From assembly GCA_025964685.1 (NCBI GenBank), contig JAOPYG010000451.1:1-33293 (forward strand): a stretch of DNA of 33,293 nucleotides. The letters run 5' to 3'. Below, piece after piece: positions 16,079-23,780 of this stretch. The DNA is from Actinoallomurus sp. GTDB taxonomy: Bacteria; Actinomycetota; Actinomycetes; Streptosporangiales; Streptosporangiaceae. The notes below the pieces were generated by a model. It was not told the DNA's origin. It saw only the letters and a program-made list of their open reading frames with translations, and did no database searches. The number at the start of each line of letters is the position of its first letter. Position 1 is the stretch's first letter. A program made the translations under genes and the position numbers.

Positions 16079-16708
16079 CTGTCTCGTTACCCCTCGACTG
16101 CTACAGCCGCCCGAACCCGCCTCGCCGGCGGCATGCTCGTCGCCGCAGGCGCGGTCCTGGTGCCGACGGTACTCACGGTCCAGGCGACCGACGCCGCCAC
16201 GGCCACCACCACCCCGTCGAGCACGCCGACGGTCACACCGCCAGGTACACCCACGGCTCTCCTGACCGCCCTCCCGACGGGCACGAACACGGCGGCCGTC
16301 ACCGAGGCGAAGAAGCAATCGTCGTGGAGCCGGCGACACGAGGTCGGGCTGAAGGCGGTCGCCGCGGCCCGCAAGCAGATCGGCAAGCCGTACCGCTACG
16401 GCGGTGCCGGCCCGAGCAGCTTCGACTGCTCCGGTCTGGTGCAGTACGTCTACGACAAGGCGGGCGTACGCCTGCCGCGTACCGCGGACGCCCAGCACGC
16501 CCGCGTCAAGCGTCACGTGAAGCTCGCGGACGCGGCCACCGGCGACCTGGTCTACTTCTACGGCGACGGCCACACCGGCATCGTCTCGAAGGTCAAGGGC
16601 AGCAAGGTCTACATGATCCACGCCGCCCACACCGGCACCCGGATCAAGCAGGTCCTGGTCAACAGCTACTACCGGCAGAACTTCAACGGCGCCGTCCGCC
16701 CGTACTAG
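16079..16708 (+). CDS. Secreted NlpC/P60 peptidoglycan hydrolase 3, probable CTG start
   Basis: A compact hydrolase of 209 residues without a coiled coil: signal peptide, a Thr/Pro-rich linker (about 40-75) and an NlpC/P60 domain with Cys117 in FDCSGL, His in GHTGIV and a third His in IHAAHTG. The first in-frame ATG (16133) would cut the signal peptide in half. The ideal ribosome site GGAAGGAG (16065-16072) points six bases ahead to CTG 16079, which restores an Arg-rich n-region (SRYPSTATAARTRLAGG). ATT 16076 is the alternative. ATG 16063 is in another frame. It is controlled by its own riboswitch and so belongs to the same c-di-AMP regulon as the upstream pair. Confidence 0.9.
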   Translation: MSRYPSTATAARTRLAGGMLVAAGAVLVPTVLTVQATDAATATTTPSSTPTVTPPGTPTALLTALPTGTNTAAVTEAKKQSSWSRRHEVGLKAVAAARKQIGKPYRYGGAGPSSFDCSGLVQYVYDKAGVRLPRTADAQHARVKRHVKLADAATGDLVYFYGDGHTGIVSKVKGSKVYMIHAAHTGTRIKQVLVNSYYRQNFNGAVRPY

Positions 16709-16796
16709 CGCACCAGGCCGGCGGGGGCCGTCCAGCGGTCTGACCCACCTGGATCGATTCCGCCAGCGGTAATCGGGTGACGCCCGTAGTCCCCCA

Positions 16797-16871
16797 CCGC
16801 GCCAGGCAGACCGCATGCTCTTTCGCGGATTCGCCTGACGCGGAGATATTTCGCTCACGTGGAAACGTGAG
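16797..16871 (+). ncRNA. Candidate structured RNA: two hairpins ahead of a strong terminator
   Basis: CCGCGCCAGGC (16797-16807) pairs with GCCTGACGCGG (16833-16843) with one C-A mismatch and encloses a smaller CCGC/GCGG stem. CTCACGT (16854-16860) pairs with ACGTGAG (16865-16871) around GGAA. The 14-pair terminator follows at once. It could be the 3' end of the NlpC/P60 3 mRNA or an independent small RNA; no promoter is obvious. Confidence 0.4.
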
Positions 16872-16873
16872 AT

Positions 16874-16905
16874 GGCAGGGGCCGTCCAACCGGACGGCCC
16901 CTGCC
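16874..16905 (+). terminator. Perfect 14-bp hairpin terminator
   Basis: GGCAGGGGCCGTCC (16874-16887) is perfectly complementary to GGACGGCCCCTGCC (16892-16905) around AACC. It is one of the two strongest stems in the window, 165 bases after NlpC/P60 gene 3 and before the metallopeptidase promoter. A further 7-bp stem (CCCCTGG/CCAGGGG) lies at 16998-17014. Confidence 0.8.
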
Positions 16906-17056
16906 GCATACCCGGCGTCCCGGCCAGGGACCTGGTACTGGGAGGTGTCGGGTGCTCCCGTGCCTGGCCAGCGCGCACTCGGGTGTGGCCGTGGCAGCCC
17001 CTGGGGTCCAGGGGGACCTTCCCTCTCTGCGGGGGCGGGCTCTCACTATCGGCGGC

Positions 17057-17062
17057 TAGGAT
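17057..17062 (+). promoter_or_regulatory. -10 element for a leaderless metallopeptidase mRNA
   Basis: TAGGAT ends seven bases before ATG 17070, and no Shine-Dalgarno sequence is present, the usual actinobacterial arrangement for transcripts that begin at the start codon. No clear -35 is visible. Confidence 0.5.
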
Positions 17063-17069
17063 CGCGCGC

Positions 17070-18404
17070 ATGCCGGGCAAGGGGAATGCGGAGTCACGCG
17101 TGAGCGTGCTGGCGCTGTTCACCGCCCTGGCCATCGCCGCCGACCTCGTCGTCTCCGTCGGGTACGTCGCGGCGCGGGGCGATGGTGGCCGGTCCGCCGC
17201 CAGGTCACGGCCGGTCGCCGGGGCGTTGCCCGCGCCCAGTACCGAGGCGGTGGAGTCCCTGCTCCGGCGTCGTTCCCGCGCGGTTCTCGGCCGTGACCGG
17301 GCCGCCTTTCTGGCCACCGTCGACCCCTCCGGGCAGGCGTTCCGGGCCGGGCAGGAGGTCCTGTTCGACAACCTGACCAAGGTGCCCCTCGCCACCTGGA
17401 AGGAGTCCCTGGCCGACTCCCGTCCCGCGGTGGCCGCCGACGACGGCTGGACGGCTCGCCTGAAACTCTCCTACCGCCTGCGGGGCTTCGATCGGCGCGA
17501 CCTCGTCTACACCGAGTACCTCACCTTCGACCGGCGGCGGGGGGTGGGCTGGGTGGTCTCCGGTGACGGCGCGGCGCACGGCCTGCGCGACGATCCGCAG
17601 ATCTGGAGTGGCGGCGGCCTGGAAGTGGTCCGTGGACGGCACAGTGTCGTGCTCGCCGAGGACGGGGCGGTGGCCGGTCAGGGCGCCGAGGCCCGTACGG
17701 CCGAGCTGCGCGACATCGCCCGCCGTCTCGACGCCGGTGTCGGCGCCGTTTCCGGCGTCGTCGGCGACCAGTGGGCCCGGCACGTCGTCGCGCTCGTCCC
17801 GTCGACCGAGCAGAAGGCCGAGGAGCTCGCCGGGGACGTGCGCAGCCTCGGGGACATCGCCGCGCTCGCCGTCGTCACCGGCGACGCGGGAGGCCGGGCG
17901 ACGGGGGAGGACCGCGTCGTCATCACTCCCACCGCGTTCGGCCGTCTCAGCGCGCTGGGCCGGCACGTGGTGCTGACCCACGAGCTCGTCCACGTCGCGA
18001 TGGGCGGCGCCCGTGACGGCCAGACCCCGATGTGGCTGATCGAGGGGCTGGCCGACTACGTCGGGTACAAGAACGCCGGAGTCGGGACGAAGGCGGCGGG
18101 CCGTGAGCTGGCGCGTCTGATCGCCTCCGATGGGGTGCCCTCCGCTCTGCCGGGCCGTACGGAGTTCGAGGGCTCGGGCGACCGGCTCTCCGCCGCGTAC
18201 GAAGAGGCGTGGCTCGCCTGCCGGATGATCGCCGAACGCTACGGGGAGGACAAGCTGGTGCGGCTCTACCGTACGGCCGAGGCGGAGCCCGGTGAGCCGG
18301 ATGATCCGCGCAACGTGGACCGCGCGCTGCGTGCCGTCCTCGGCATCGGCACCGCCCAGTTCGACGAGCGGTGGCGCGCCTACGTCCGCCAGGAGCTCGC
18401 GTGA
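17070..18404 (+). CDS. Membrane-anchored gluzincin-type zinc metallopeptidase
   Basis: A 444-residue protein with one N-terminal anchor (about 12-36), a NTF2-like middle region (about 55-170), and a C-terminal peptidase domain. HELVH (304-308) gives two His ligands and the catalytic Glu. Glu325 in WLIEGLADYVGY, 17 residues on, is the third ligand; this spacing is that of M1/MA gluzincins. The domain most likely faces outside. Substrates are unknown. It starts at an apparent leaderless ATG 17070. The stop overlaps the GTG of the M48 gene (GTGA), so two zinc proteases are translationally coupled. Confidence 0.88.
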   Translation: MPGKGNAESRVSVLALFTALAIAADLVVSVGYVAARGDGGRSAARSRPVAGALPAPSTEAVESLLRRRSRAVLGRDRAAFLATVDPSGQAFRAGQEVLFDNLTKVPLATWKESLADSRPAVAADDGWTARLKLSYRLRGFDRRDLVYTEYLTFDRRRGVGWVVSGDGAAHGLRDDPQIWSGGGLEVVRGRHSVVLAEDGAVAGQGAEARTAELRDIARRLDAGVGAVSGVVGDQWARHVVALVPSTEQKAEELAGDVRSLGDIAALAVVTGDAGGRATGEDRVVITPTAFGRLSALGRHVVLTHELVHVAMGGARDGQTPMWLIEGLADYVGYKNAGVGTKAAGRELARLIASDGVPSALPGRTEFEGSGDRLSAAYEEAWLACRMIAERYGEDKLVRLYRTAEAEPGEPDDPRNVDRALRAVLGIGTAQFDERWRAYVRQELA

Positions 18405-19735
18405 GGACAGGCGCCGCCCCGAGCGAGGCCGCGGGGTCCTCGCGCCGCGCCGCCGCGGTCGCCGCGCTGGTGCTGTGCGTCCTGCTGGCGGTCGTGATCG
18501 CGGTGACCACGCCCTGGCACCCCCTGCCGTCGGCGGGGAACGCGCCCGATCCGCGGCTCGACTTCACCCCGGCGCAGATCGCGCGCAGCCACGCCTTCAA
18601 CGCGGCGCTGAACCCTCCCGCCTACGCCGGGCGCGTCGCCGGGCTCGTGGCCGTGCTGCTGCTCGGCCTCACGCCGCTCGGCGCCCGGCTGCTCGGCTCG
18701 GTCACCCGGCCGCTGCGCCGGTGGCCGCCCCGGCTCATCGGCGCGGCGGTGGCGCTGGCGGTGCTGACCCGGCTCGTCGGCCTGCCGTTCGACATGTGGT
18801 CCCAGACCGTGCTGCGCAGGTACGGCCTGTCGACCCAGCACTGGGGCGGCTGGTTCACCGACCAGCTCACCTCTCTGGGCGTCACGCTCGTCGTCTGGGT
18901 CGTCGTGCTGCTCGGCCTGCACCTGCTGATCCGCAGGTTCCCGCGGCGGTGGTGGGCTGGAGCCGCCGCGGGCGCATTCGTACTCGTCGCGGCGGCGTCA
19001 TTCGGCTATCCGGTGCTGGTCGAACCCCTGTTCAACTCGTTCCATTCCATGCCCGCCGGCCCGTTGCGCACCGACCTGCTGAGCATGGCGCGCGCCGACG
19101 GGGTGGCGGTCGACGACGTCCTGGTGGCCGACGCGTCCAAGCGGACCACCGCGTTGAACGCCTACGTCTCCGGGTTCGGCTCCACGCGCCGGATCGTCGT
19201 CTACGACACGCTGCTCACCACCGAGCCGCGGCGCGAGGTCGAGCTGGTCGTCGCGCACGAGCTCGGCCACGCCAAGCGCGGCGACGTCCTGCACGGCACT
19301 CTCGTGGGCGCGCTGGGGGCGGCGGCGGGAGTGTGCCTGCTCCATCTCCTCATGACCTCGCCCCGGCTGCTGCGGCGCGCCGGAGCCGAGTCGGCGGCGG
19401 ACCCGCGGTCGGTCGCCCTGCTGCTCGCCGGGGTGACCGTGCTGCTCCAGGTCGCGGCGCCGGTACAGAACCTCGTGAGCCGCCGCATCGAGGCCCGTGC
19501 CGACGTGCACGCGCTCGATCTGACGAAGGACCCGGAGACGTACGTGCGGATGCAGCGTTCGCTCAGCGCCCGCAACCTCGACGAGCTGTCGCCCAGCGCG
19601 TTGGAGTACTCGTTGTGGAACACCCACCCGACCGGTCCGGAGCGGATCGCCATGGGCCGCGACTGGGCCCGGCTCCATCACGTGCCGGTGCCCGCGCCAC
19701 TGGCGAAGCAGCCCGTAAAAGGCACCTCGCCGTGA
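18401..19735 (+). CDS. M48 family (Ste24-like) integral membrane metallopeptidase
   Basis: Resembles CaaX prenyl protease 1 and bacterial HtpX-like proteases that degrade membrane proteins. It has 444 residues and about six helices (18-37, 75-92, 112-128, 158-176, 186-203, 296-318) around a cytoplasmic catalytic site. HELGH (286-290) and Glu364 (RRIEARADVHAL) are the zinc ligands. ASKRTTALNAYVSGFGSTRRIVVYDTLL is the classical M48 strand ahead of the active site. GTG 18401 lies in the stop of the previous gene with CAGGAG upstream. Its own stop codon sits inside a 13-bp terminator stem. Confidence 0.93.
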   Translation: MRTGAAPSEAAGSSRRAAAVAALVLCVLLAVVIAVTTPWHPLPSAGNAPDPRLDFTPAQIARSHAFNAALNPPAYAGRVAGLVAVLLLGLTPLGARLLGSVTRPLRRWPPRLIGAAVALAVLTRLVGLPFDMWSQTVLRRYGLSTQHWGGWFTDQLTSLGVTLVVWVVVLLGLHLLIRRFPRRWWAGAAAGAFVLVAAASFGYPVLVEPLFNSFHSMPAGPLRTDLLSMARADGVAVDDVLVADASKRTTALNAYVSGFGSTRRIVVYDTLLTTEPRREVELVVAHELGHAKRGDVLHGTLVGALGAAAGVCLLHLLMTSPRLLRRAGAESAADPRSVALLLAGVTVLLQVAAPVQNLVSRRIEARADVHALDLTKDPETYVRMQRSLSARNLDELSPSALEYSLWNTHPTGPERIAMGRDWARLHHVPVPAPLAKQPVKGTSP

Positions 19736-19764
19736 CCGCGCCATCCGGCGAGGTCACGGCGAGG
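19725..19764. terminator. Perfect 13-bp bidirectional terminator between M48 gene and transporter gene
   Basis: CCTCGCCGTGACC (19725-19737) is perfectly complementary to GGTCACGGCGAGG (19752-19764) with a 14-base loop. The left arm includes the M48 stop codon. The convergent transporter gene ends 10 bases beyond. Confidence 0.78.
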
Positions 19765-19774
19765 GCCGATGGTG

Positions 19775-20428
19775 TTACTGGGTGACGGGTTCGGGGGCGG
19801 CCGCACGGCCTCCACCGAACGGTGAGCCGACCGGCAGGGTGAGCTTGCCGGGCATGCCGTTGGTCACTCCGGCGGCCGAGGTGTACCAGGCCACAAGGGC
19901 GGTCAGCACACCGATCCACCCACCGATCTTGATCGTGCCGGTGCTGTGGGACAGGTTGCCGATGAACAGGAAGATCTCGGTGACCTCGAGCGTCAGGAAC
20001 ACGCCGAAGACCGCCGCGTTGACCTGGGTGCTCCAGAGCAACATGTACGTGTTGAAGATGGCGAAGGCCAGAAGGATCCAGCCCAGGTCGTTCTGGATGA
20101 GGTTCTCCGCGTTAGGACCGCCCGCCGCTACGGCGGTCGGCGCCACGAGGTGGACGTACAGGCCGAGGCCGATCCAGAATCCGCCGTAGGTCGAGAAGGC
20201 GGTGGCACCGAAGACGTTGCGGTTGCGGAACTCCCACATGCCGGCGAGCAGCTGGCACAGTCCGCCGTAGGCGAAGGCGTAGCCCAGCCACGCGTCGGTC
20301 CCGTCCGTCCAGCCGGCGTTCTTGGCCGACAGAAGGAAGGTGGTGAGCGCGAAGGCGGCCAGGCCGAGGGGGCCTGGGTCGGCTATCGCCGATGCCGTCG
20401 CCACAGGGGGTCGGGGGGTTTCGGTCAA
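19775..20428 (-). CDS. Acetate/succinate transporter, GPR1/FUN34/YaaH (SatP) family
   Basis: Takes up acetate and related short acids across the membrane. 217 residues with six helices. The family signatures are visible: DPGPLGLAAFALTTFLLS near the start (NPAPLGL motif) and FRNRNVFGATAFSTYGGFW in the third helix. The start is TTG 20428, chosen because AGGAGGAG lies five bases upstream on the minus strand; the longer frame to 20566 would add 46 unrelated residues. It stands alone, divergent from pimB, with a 184-base gap. That gap holds an imperfect dyad GTTCC-N12-GGAAC (20556-20577) of unknown use. Confidence 0.92.
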   Translation of the reverse strand: MTETPRPPVATASAIADPGPLGLAAFALTTFLLSAKNAGWTDGTDAWLGYAFAYGGLCQLLAGMWEFRNRNVFGATAFSTYGGFWIGLGLYVHLVAPTAVAAGGPNAENLIQNDLGWILLAFAIFNTYMLLWSTQVNAAVFGVFLTLEVTEIFLFIGNLSHSTGTIKIGGWIGVLTALVAWYTSAAGVTNGMPGKLTLPVGSPFGGGRAAAPEPVTQ

Positions 20429-20612
20429 GGTGGCTCCTCCTAGTTCCGTGAGACTCCACCGCCGTGCCTCGTCAGGTCCGCGTTGATCTCGTAGCAGGCC
20501 GGGCGGGGTGAGAGCGGCCACATATTGACACGAGTAAAGATTAACGCCCTGTTTCGTTCCGGTCACTGCTCTGGAACAGAAATGTGATCATGCATGCGAT
20601 GCTGGATGGGCC

Positions 20613-21746
20613 ATGACGAAGACGCTCATCGTGACCAACGATTTCCCGCCCCGGCCCGGCGGCATCCAGGCGTTCGTGCACAATCTCGCCGTCCGGCGGC
20701 CGTCCGGTTCGGTCGTCGTGTACGCGCCCACATGGCAGGGCGCCGAGGCGTTCGACGCCGCGCAGCCGTTCCCGGTGATCCGCCACCCCACGCGGCTGAT
20801 GCTGCCGGTCCCCGCGGTGCTGCGCCGCGCGGCCGGGATCGCCCGCGCGGAGGGGTGTGACTCGGTGGTGTTCGGCGCGGCGGCGCCGCTCGGCCTGCTC
20901 GCGCCGGCGTTGCGGCGCGCGGGCGCCGAGCGGATCATCGGCCTGACCCACGGCCACGAGGCCGGATGGGCATCGCTGCCCGGCGCGCGCGGGCTGCTGC
21001 GCCGCATCGGCGACGGCGTGGACGTGCTCACCTATCTCGGGGAGTACACCCGCGGCCGGATCGCGCCGGGCCTCTCACCGGCCGCGGCGGCCCGCATGCG
21101 GCGGCTCGCCCCCGGTGTCGACGAGACGTTGTTCCGCGCCGGTGCCGGAGGCGCGGAGATCCGGGCACGGCACGATCTGGGCGACCGGCCGGTCGTCGTG
21201 TGCGTTTCACGCCTGGTCCCGCGTAAGGGGCAGGACGCGCTCATCCACGCCTGGCCGCGGGTGCTGCGCGCGGTGCCGGACGCCGCGCTGCTGCTCGTCG
21301 GCGGCGGCCCGTACCAGCCGGCTCTGGAGCGGCTGCGCGCCGAGCTGGGCCTGACCGGATCGGTGCGGATCACCGGAACGGTCCCCTGGGAGGAGCTGCC
21401 CGCGCACTACGACGCCGGGAACGTCTTCGCGATGCCGTGCCGGACCCGGCGGCGCGGTCTGGACGTCGAGGGGCTCGGCATCGTCTACCTCGAGGCGTCC
21501 GCGGCCGGTCTGCCGGTCATCGCGGGCGACTCCGGCGGCGCGCCGGACGCGGTGCTCCCCGGAGAGAGCGGCGTCGTCGTCGACGGGCGTTCGGTCGCCG
21601 CCGTGGCGGAATCGGTGGTCGCGCTGCTGGCCAACCCGGTGGGCGCGGCCGCGATGGGCGAGAAGGGCCGCTCGTGGATCGAGCGCGAGTGGCGCTGGGC
21701 GGTGCAGGCGCGGCGCTTCGCGGCCCTCCTGGAGGGTCAGGAGTAG
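20613..21746 (+). CDS. pimB: Phosphatidyl-myo-inositol mannosyltransferase (GT4), PimB type
   Basis: Adds the second mannose (GDP-mannose donor) in phosphatidylinositol mannoside synthesis on the cytoplasmic face. The 377 residues align from memory with Rv2188c almost throughout: VTNDFPPRPGGIQ at the start, VVFGAAAPLGLLAP, THGHEAGW (112-119), RRIGDGVDVLT, CVSRLVPRKGQD (Arg200, Lys205 for the donor phosphates), FAMPCRTR and DVEGLGIVYLEASAAG with the GT-B EX7E pair Glu286/Glu294. A perfect -35, TTGACA, lies at 20525-20530, but the matching -10 is poor. The stop overlaps the convergent acyl-CoA synthetase gene by 10 bases, the same neighbour as in mycobacteria. Another GT4 specificity is possible but less likely. 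Confidence 0.9.
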   Translation: MTKTLIVTNDFPPRPGGIQAFVHNLAVRRPSGSVVVYAPTWQGAEAFDAAQPFPVIRHPTRLMLPVPAVLRRAAGIARAEGCDSVVFGAAAPLGLLAPALRRAGAERIIGLTHGHEAGWASLPGARGLLRRIGDGVDVLTYLGEYTRGRIAPGLSPAAAARMRRLAPGVDETLFRAGAGGAEIRARHDLGDRPVVVCVSRLVPRKGQDALIHAWPRVLRAVPDAALLLVGGGPYQPALERLRAELGLTGSVRITGTVPWEELPAHYDAGNVFAMPCRTRRRGLDVEGLGIVYLEASAAGLPVIAGDSGGAPDAVLPGESGVVVDGRSVAAVAESVVALLANPVGAAAMGEKGRSWIEREWRWAVQARRFAALLEGQE

Positions 21747-23521
21747 AGGGCGTCGATCTCCACGGCGAAGTCCTTGAGCACGAGGTTCCGCTTGACCTTG
21801 AGCGTGGGGGTGAGGTGACCGCTCTCCTCGGTGAAGTCGGCCACGAGGATGCGGTACTTCTTGATCGCCTCGGCCCGTGAGACGGAGGCGTTCGTCTCGG
21901 CCACCGCGGCGTCGATCTCCTTGACCAGGTCCGGGTCCTCGGCGAGCTCGGCCATGGACAGCGAGCTCTTGCCGTGCTGCTCCTGCCACGGCTCGACGGC
22001 CTCGGGGTCCAGGGTGATCAGGCAGCCGATGAACTTACGGCCGTCGCCGATGACCAGGCACTGGCTGATCAGCGGGTGCGCGCGGAGCCGGTCCTCAAGG
22101 GGGCCCGGCGCGACGTTCTTTCCCCCGGCGGTGACGATGAGCTCCTTCTTACGGCCGGTGATCTTGAGGTAGCCGTCGCCGTCGAGCTCGCCGATGTCGC
22201 CGGTGTGGAACCAGCCGCCGTCCATGACCTCCTTGGTGGCCTCGTCGTTGTGCCAGTAGCCGGCGAAGATGTTCGGGCCCTTCGCCAGGACCTCGCCGTC
22301 GTCGCCGATGCGCACCGAGGTGCCCGGGATGGGCTTGCCGACCGTGCCGATGCGGTTGTCGCTCGGCAGGTTGACCGCGATCGGCGCGGTCGTCTCCGTC
22401 AGGCCGTACCCCTCGAGGATGCTGATGCCGACGCCGTTGAAGAAGTGCCCGAGGCGCTCGCCCAGCGCGGCTCCGCCCGACACGGCGTGGGTCACCCGGC
22501 CGCCGACCGCGGCGCGCAGTTTGGCGTACACCAGCCGGTCGAACACCGCTTGCTTCAGCCTGAGCCCCAGGCCGGGGGAGTCGGCCCGGCTGTAGGCGAT
22601 CGCGGTGTCCGCCGCGATGTGGAAGATCCTGCCCTTGCCGTCGGCGGCGGCCTTCTGCTCGGCCCCGTTGTAGACCTTCTCGAAGACGCGGGGCACGGCC
22701 AGCAGGAACGTCGGGCGGTACGAACCGAGGTCCTCCACCAGGTCGCTCAGGTCGGGCGTGTGGCCGAGGATCACGCCGGCCTCGACGCAGCCGACCTCGA
22801 TGAGGCGCGCGAAGACGTGTGCGAGGGGCAGGAACAGCAGGGTCGATCCGTCGGTGAGGGCGAACACCTCCGACAGGGCGCCCTCGATGACGTTGCGCGA
22901 GGTCGCGAGGAGGTTGCCATGGGTGATCTCGCAGCCCTTCGGGCGGCCCGTGGTGCCCGAGGTGTAGATGACCGTCGCCAGGTCGCCGGAGGTGCGGGAG
23001 GCGCGCCGCTCCTCCAGACTGGGGCTGACAGGCTCACCGGAGCCGGACTCACCCGACGGCGCGGAGGGAAGGTCGTCCATCCGCCACACGTGCGCGAGCT
23101 CGGGCAGGTCACCACGTACGGAGGCGACCGTCTTCTCGTGCTCGTCGCTCTCGATGAACATCGCCTTGGCGCCGGAGTCGCCGATGATCCATCCGATCTG
23201 CGACGCCGACGACGTCTCGTAGATCGGCACGGTGACCGCGCCCGCCGTCCAGATGGCGTAGTCCGCGACGGACCACTCGTAGCGGGTCCGCGACATGAGC
23301 GCGACCCGGTCTCCCGGCTCGACACCGGCCGCGACCAGGCCCTCGGCGACACGGGCGACGTCGTCGGCGAACGCGCGGGCGCTCACGTCGCGCCAGCCCG
23401 CGCCGTCCTTGCGGCGTACCACGGTCCGGTCCGGTTCCCCGGCGGCCCGGGAGAAGAGCGTCTCGGTCAGATTCGCCGAGTCGGCGATCGTCACCTGCGC
23501 GGGAACGCTGAACTCACGCAC
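21737..23521 (-). CDS. Long-chain fatty acid-CoA ligase (FadD15 type)
   Basis: Activates fatty acids through an acyl-adenylate to acyl-CoA. It has 594 residues, close to the 600 of mycobacterial FadD15. The ANL motifs are present: IYTSGTTGRPKGCEITHGN (about 185-203), EGYGLTETTAP, the GWFHTGDIGELDGDGYLKI hinge region, and the GRKKELIVTAGGKNVAP loop with the C-terminal Lys-bearing domain. GTG 23521 is chosen for the AGAGGAG five bases upstream; in-frame starts further up add residues without a ribosome site. The 3' end overlaps pimB. A 12-bp palindrome 60 bases upstream of the start is a likely repressor site. It may supply acyl-CoA for the acylation of the PIM lipids made next door (inference). 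Confidence 0.93.
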   Translation of the reverse strand: MREFSVPAQVTIADSANLTETLFSRAAGEPDRTVVRRKDGAGWRDVSARAFADDVARVAEGLVAAGVEPGDRVALMSRTRYEWSVADYAIWTAGAVTVPIYETSSASQIGWIIGDSGAKAMFIESDEHEKTVASVRGDLPELAHVWRMDDLPSAPSGESGSGEPVSPSLEERRASRTSGDLATVIYTSGTTGRPKGCEITHGNLLATSRNVIEGALSEVFALTDGSTLLFLPLAHVFARLIEVGCVEAGVILGHTPDLSDLVEDLGSYRPTFLLAVPRVFEKVYNGAEQKAAADGKGRIFHIAADTAIAYSRADSPGLGLRLKQAVFDRLVYAKLRAAVGGRVTHAVSGGAALGERLGHFFNGVGISILEGYGLTETTAPIAVNLPSDNRIGTVGKPIPGTSVRIGDDGEVLAKGPNIFAGYWHNDEATKEVMDGGWFHTGDIGELDGDGYLKITGRKKELIVTAGGKNVAPGPLEDRLRAHPLISQCLVIGDGRKFIGCLITLDPEAVEPWQEQHGKSSLSMAELAEDPDLVKEIDAAVAETNASVSRAEAIKKYRILVADFTEESGHLTPTLKVKRNLVLKDFAVEIDALYS

Positions 23522-23580
23522 GACTTCTCCTCTTTCGGACACGGCGGCCAGGGGCTGCACGGACGCTATCGCGCATCCCT

Positions 23581-23592
23581 TACCGATCGGTA
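23581..23592. promoter_or_regulatory. 12-bp palindrome, probable operator upstream of acyl-CoA synthetase gene
   Basis: TACCGATCGGTA is a perfect palindrome 60-71 bases upstream of the GTG start. Its shape and size resemble TetR-family operators, common for acyl-CoA-responsive regulators. No regulator gene is adjacent. The surrounding 259-base gap (23522-23780) contains no gene that I can support. Confidence 0.5.
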
Positions 23593-23780
23593 GCCATCGG
23601 CGGGTGACGCGTCTCGCATTTCTTCTTATCACCGGTTTAGGCATTCATTCACCATGGCCGCGTCATGCCGGAGGAGTGGTCAGGTGGGGGTCGGTTCAGA
23701 CAAAGACCAGGTCAATGCTGCCCTTACGGGCCGCGAGCGCCGCGAGAATGCCCTCGTCCGCTGCCGAACAGGGGAGGAAG

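Noticed and set aside
16063..16743. Frame starting at ATG 16063, right behind the second riboswitch
   Set aside because: It runs out of frame with the NlpC/P60 domain and gives Arg/Pro-rich sequence, so it is not the product unless there is a sequencing error.
15788..17395. 535-codon minus-strand frame across the second riboswitch and NlpC/P60 gene 3
   Set aside because: It is antisense to a clear riboswitch and enzyme and has no motif.
20525..20554. Perfect -35 TTGACA upstream of pimB
   Set aside because: At 17-18 bases distance there is only CCTGTT or CTGTTT; too weak to list as a promoter.
20556..20577. Dyad GTTCC-N12-GGAAC between the transporter gene and pimB
   Set aside because: Arms are five bases and the spacer is long; chance is likely in this length of sequence.
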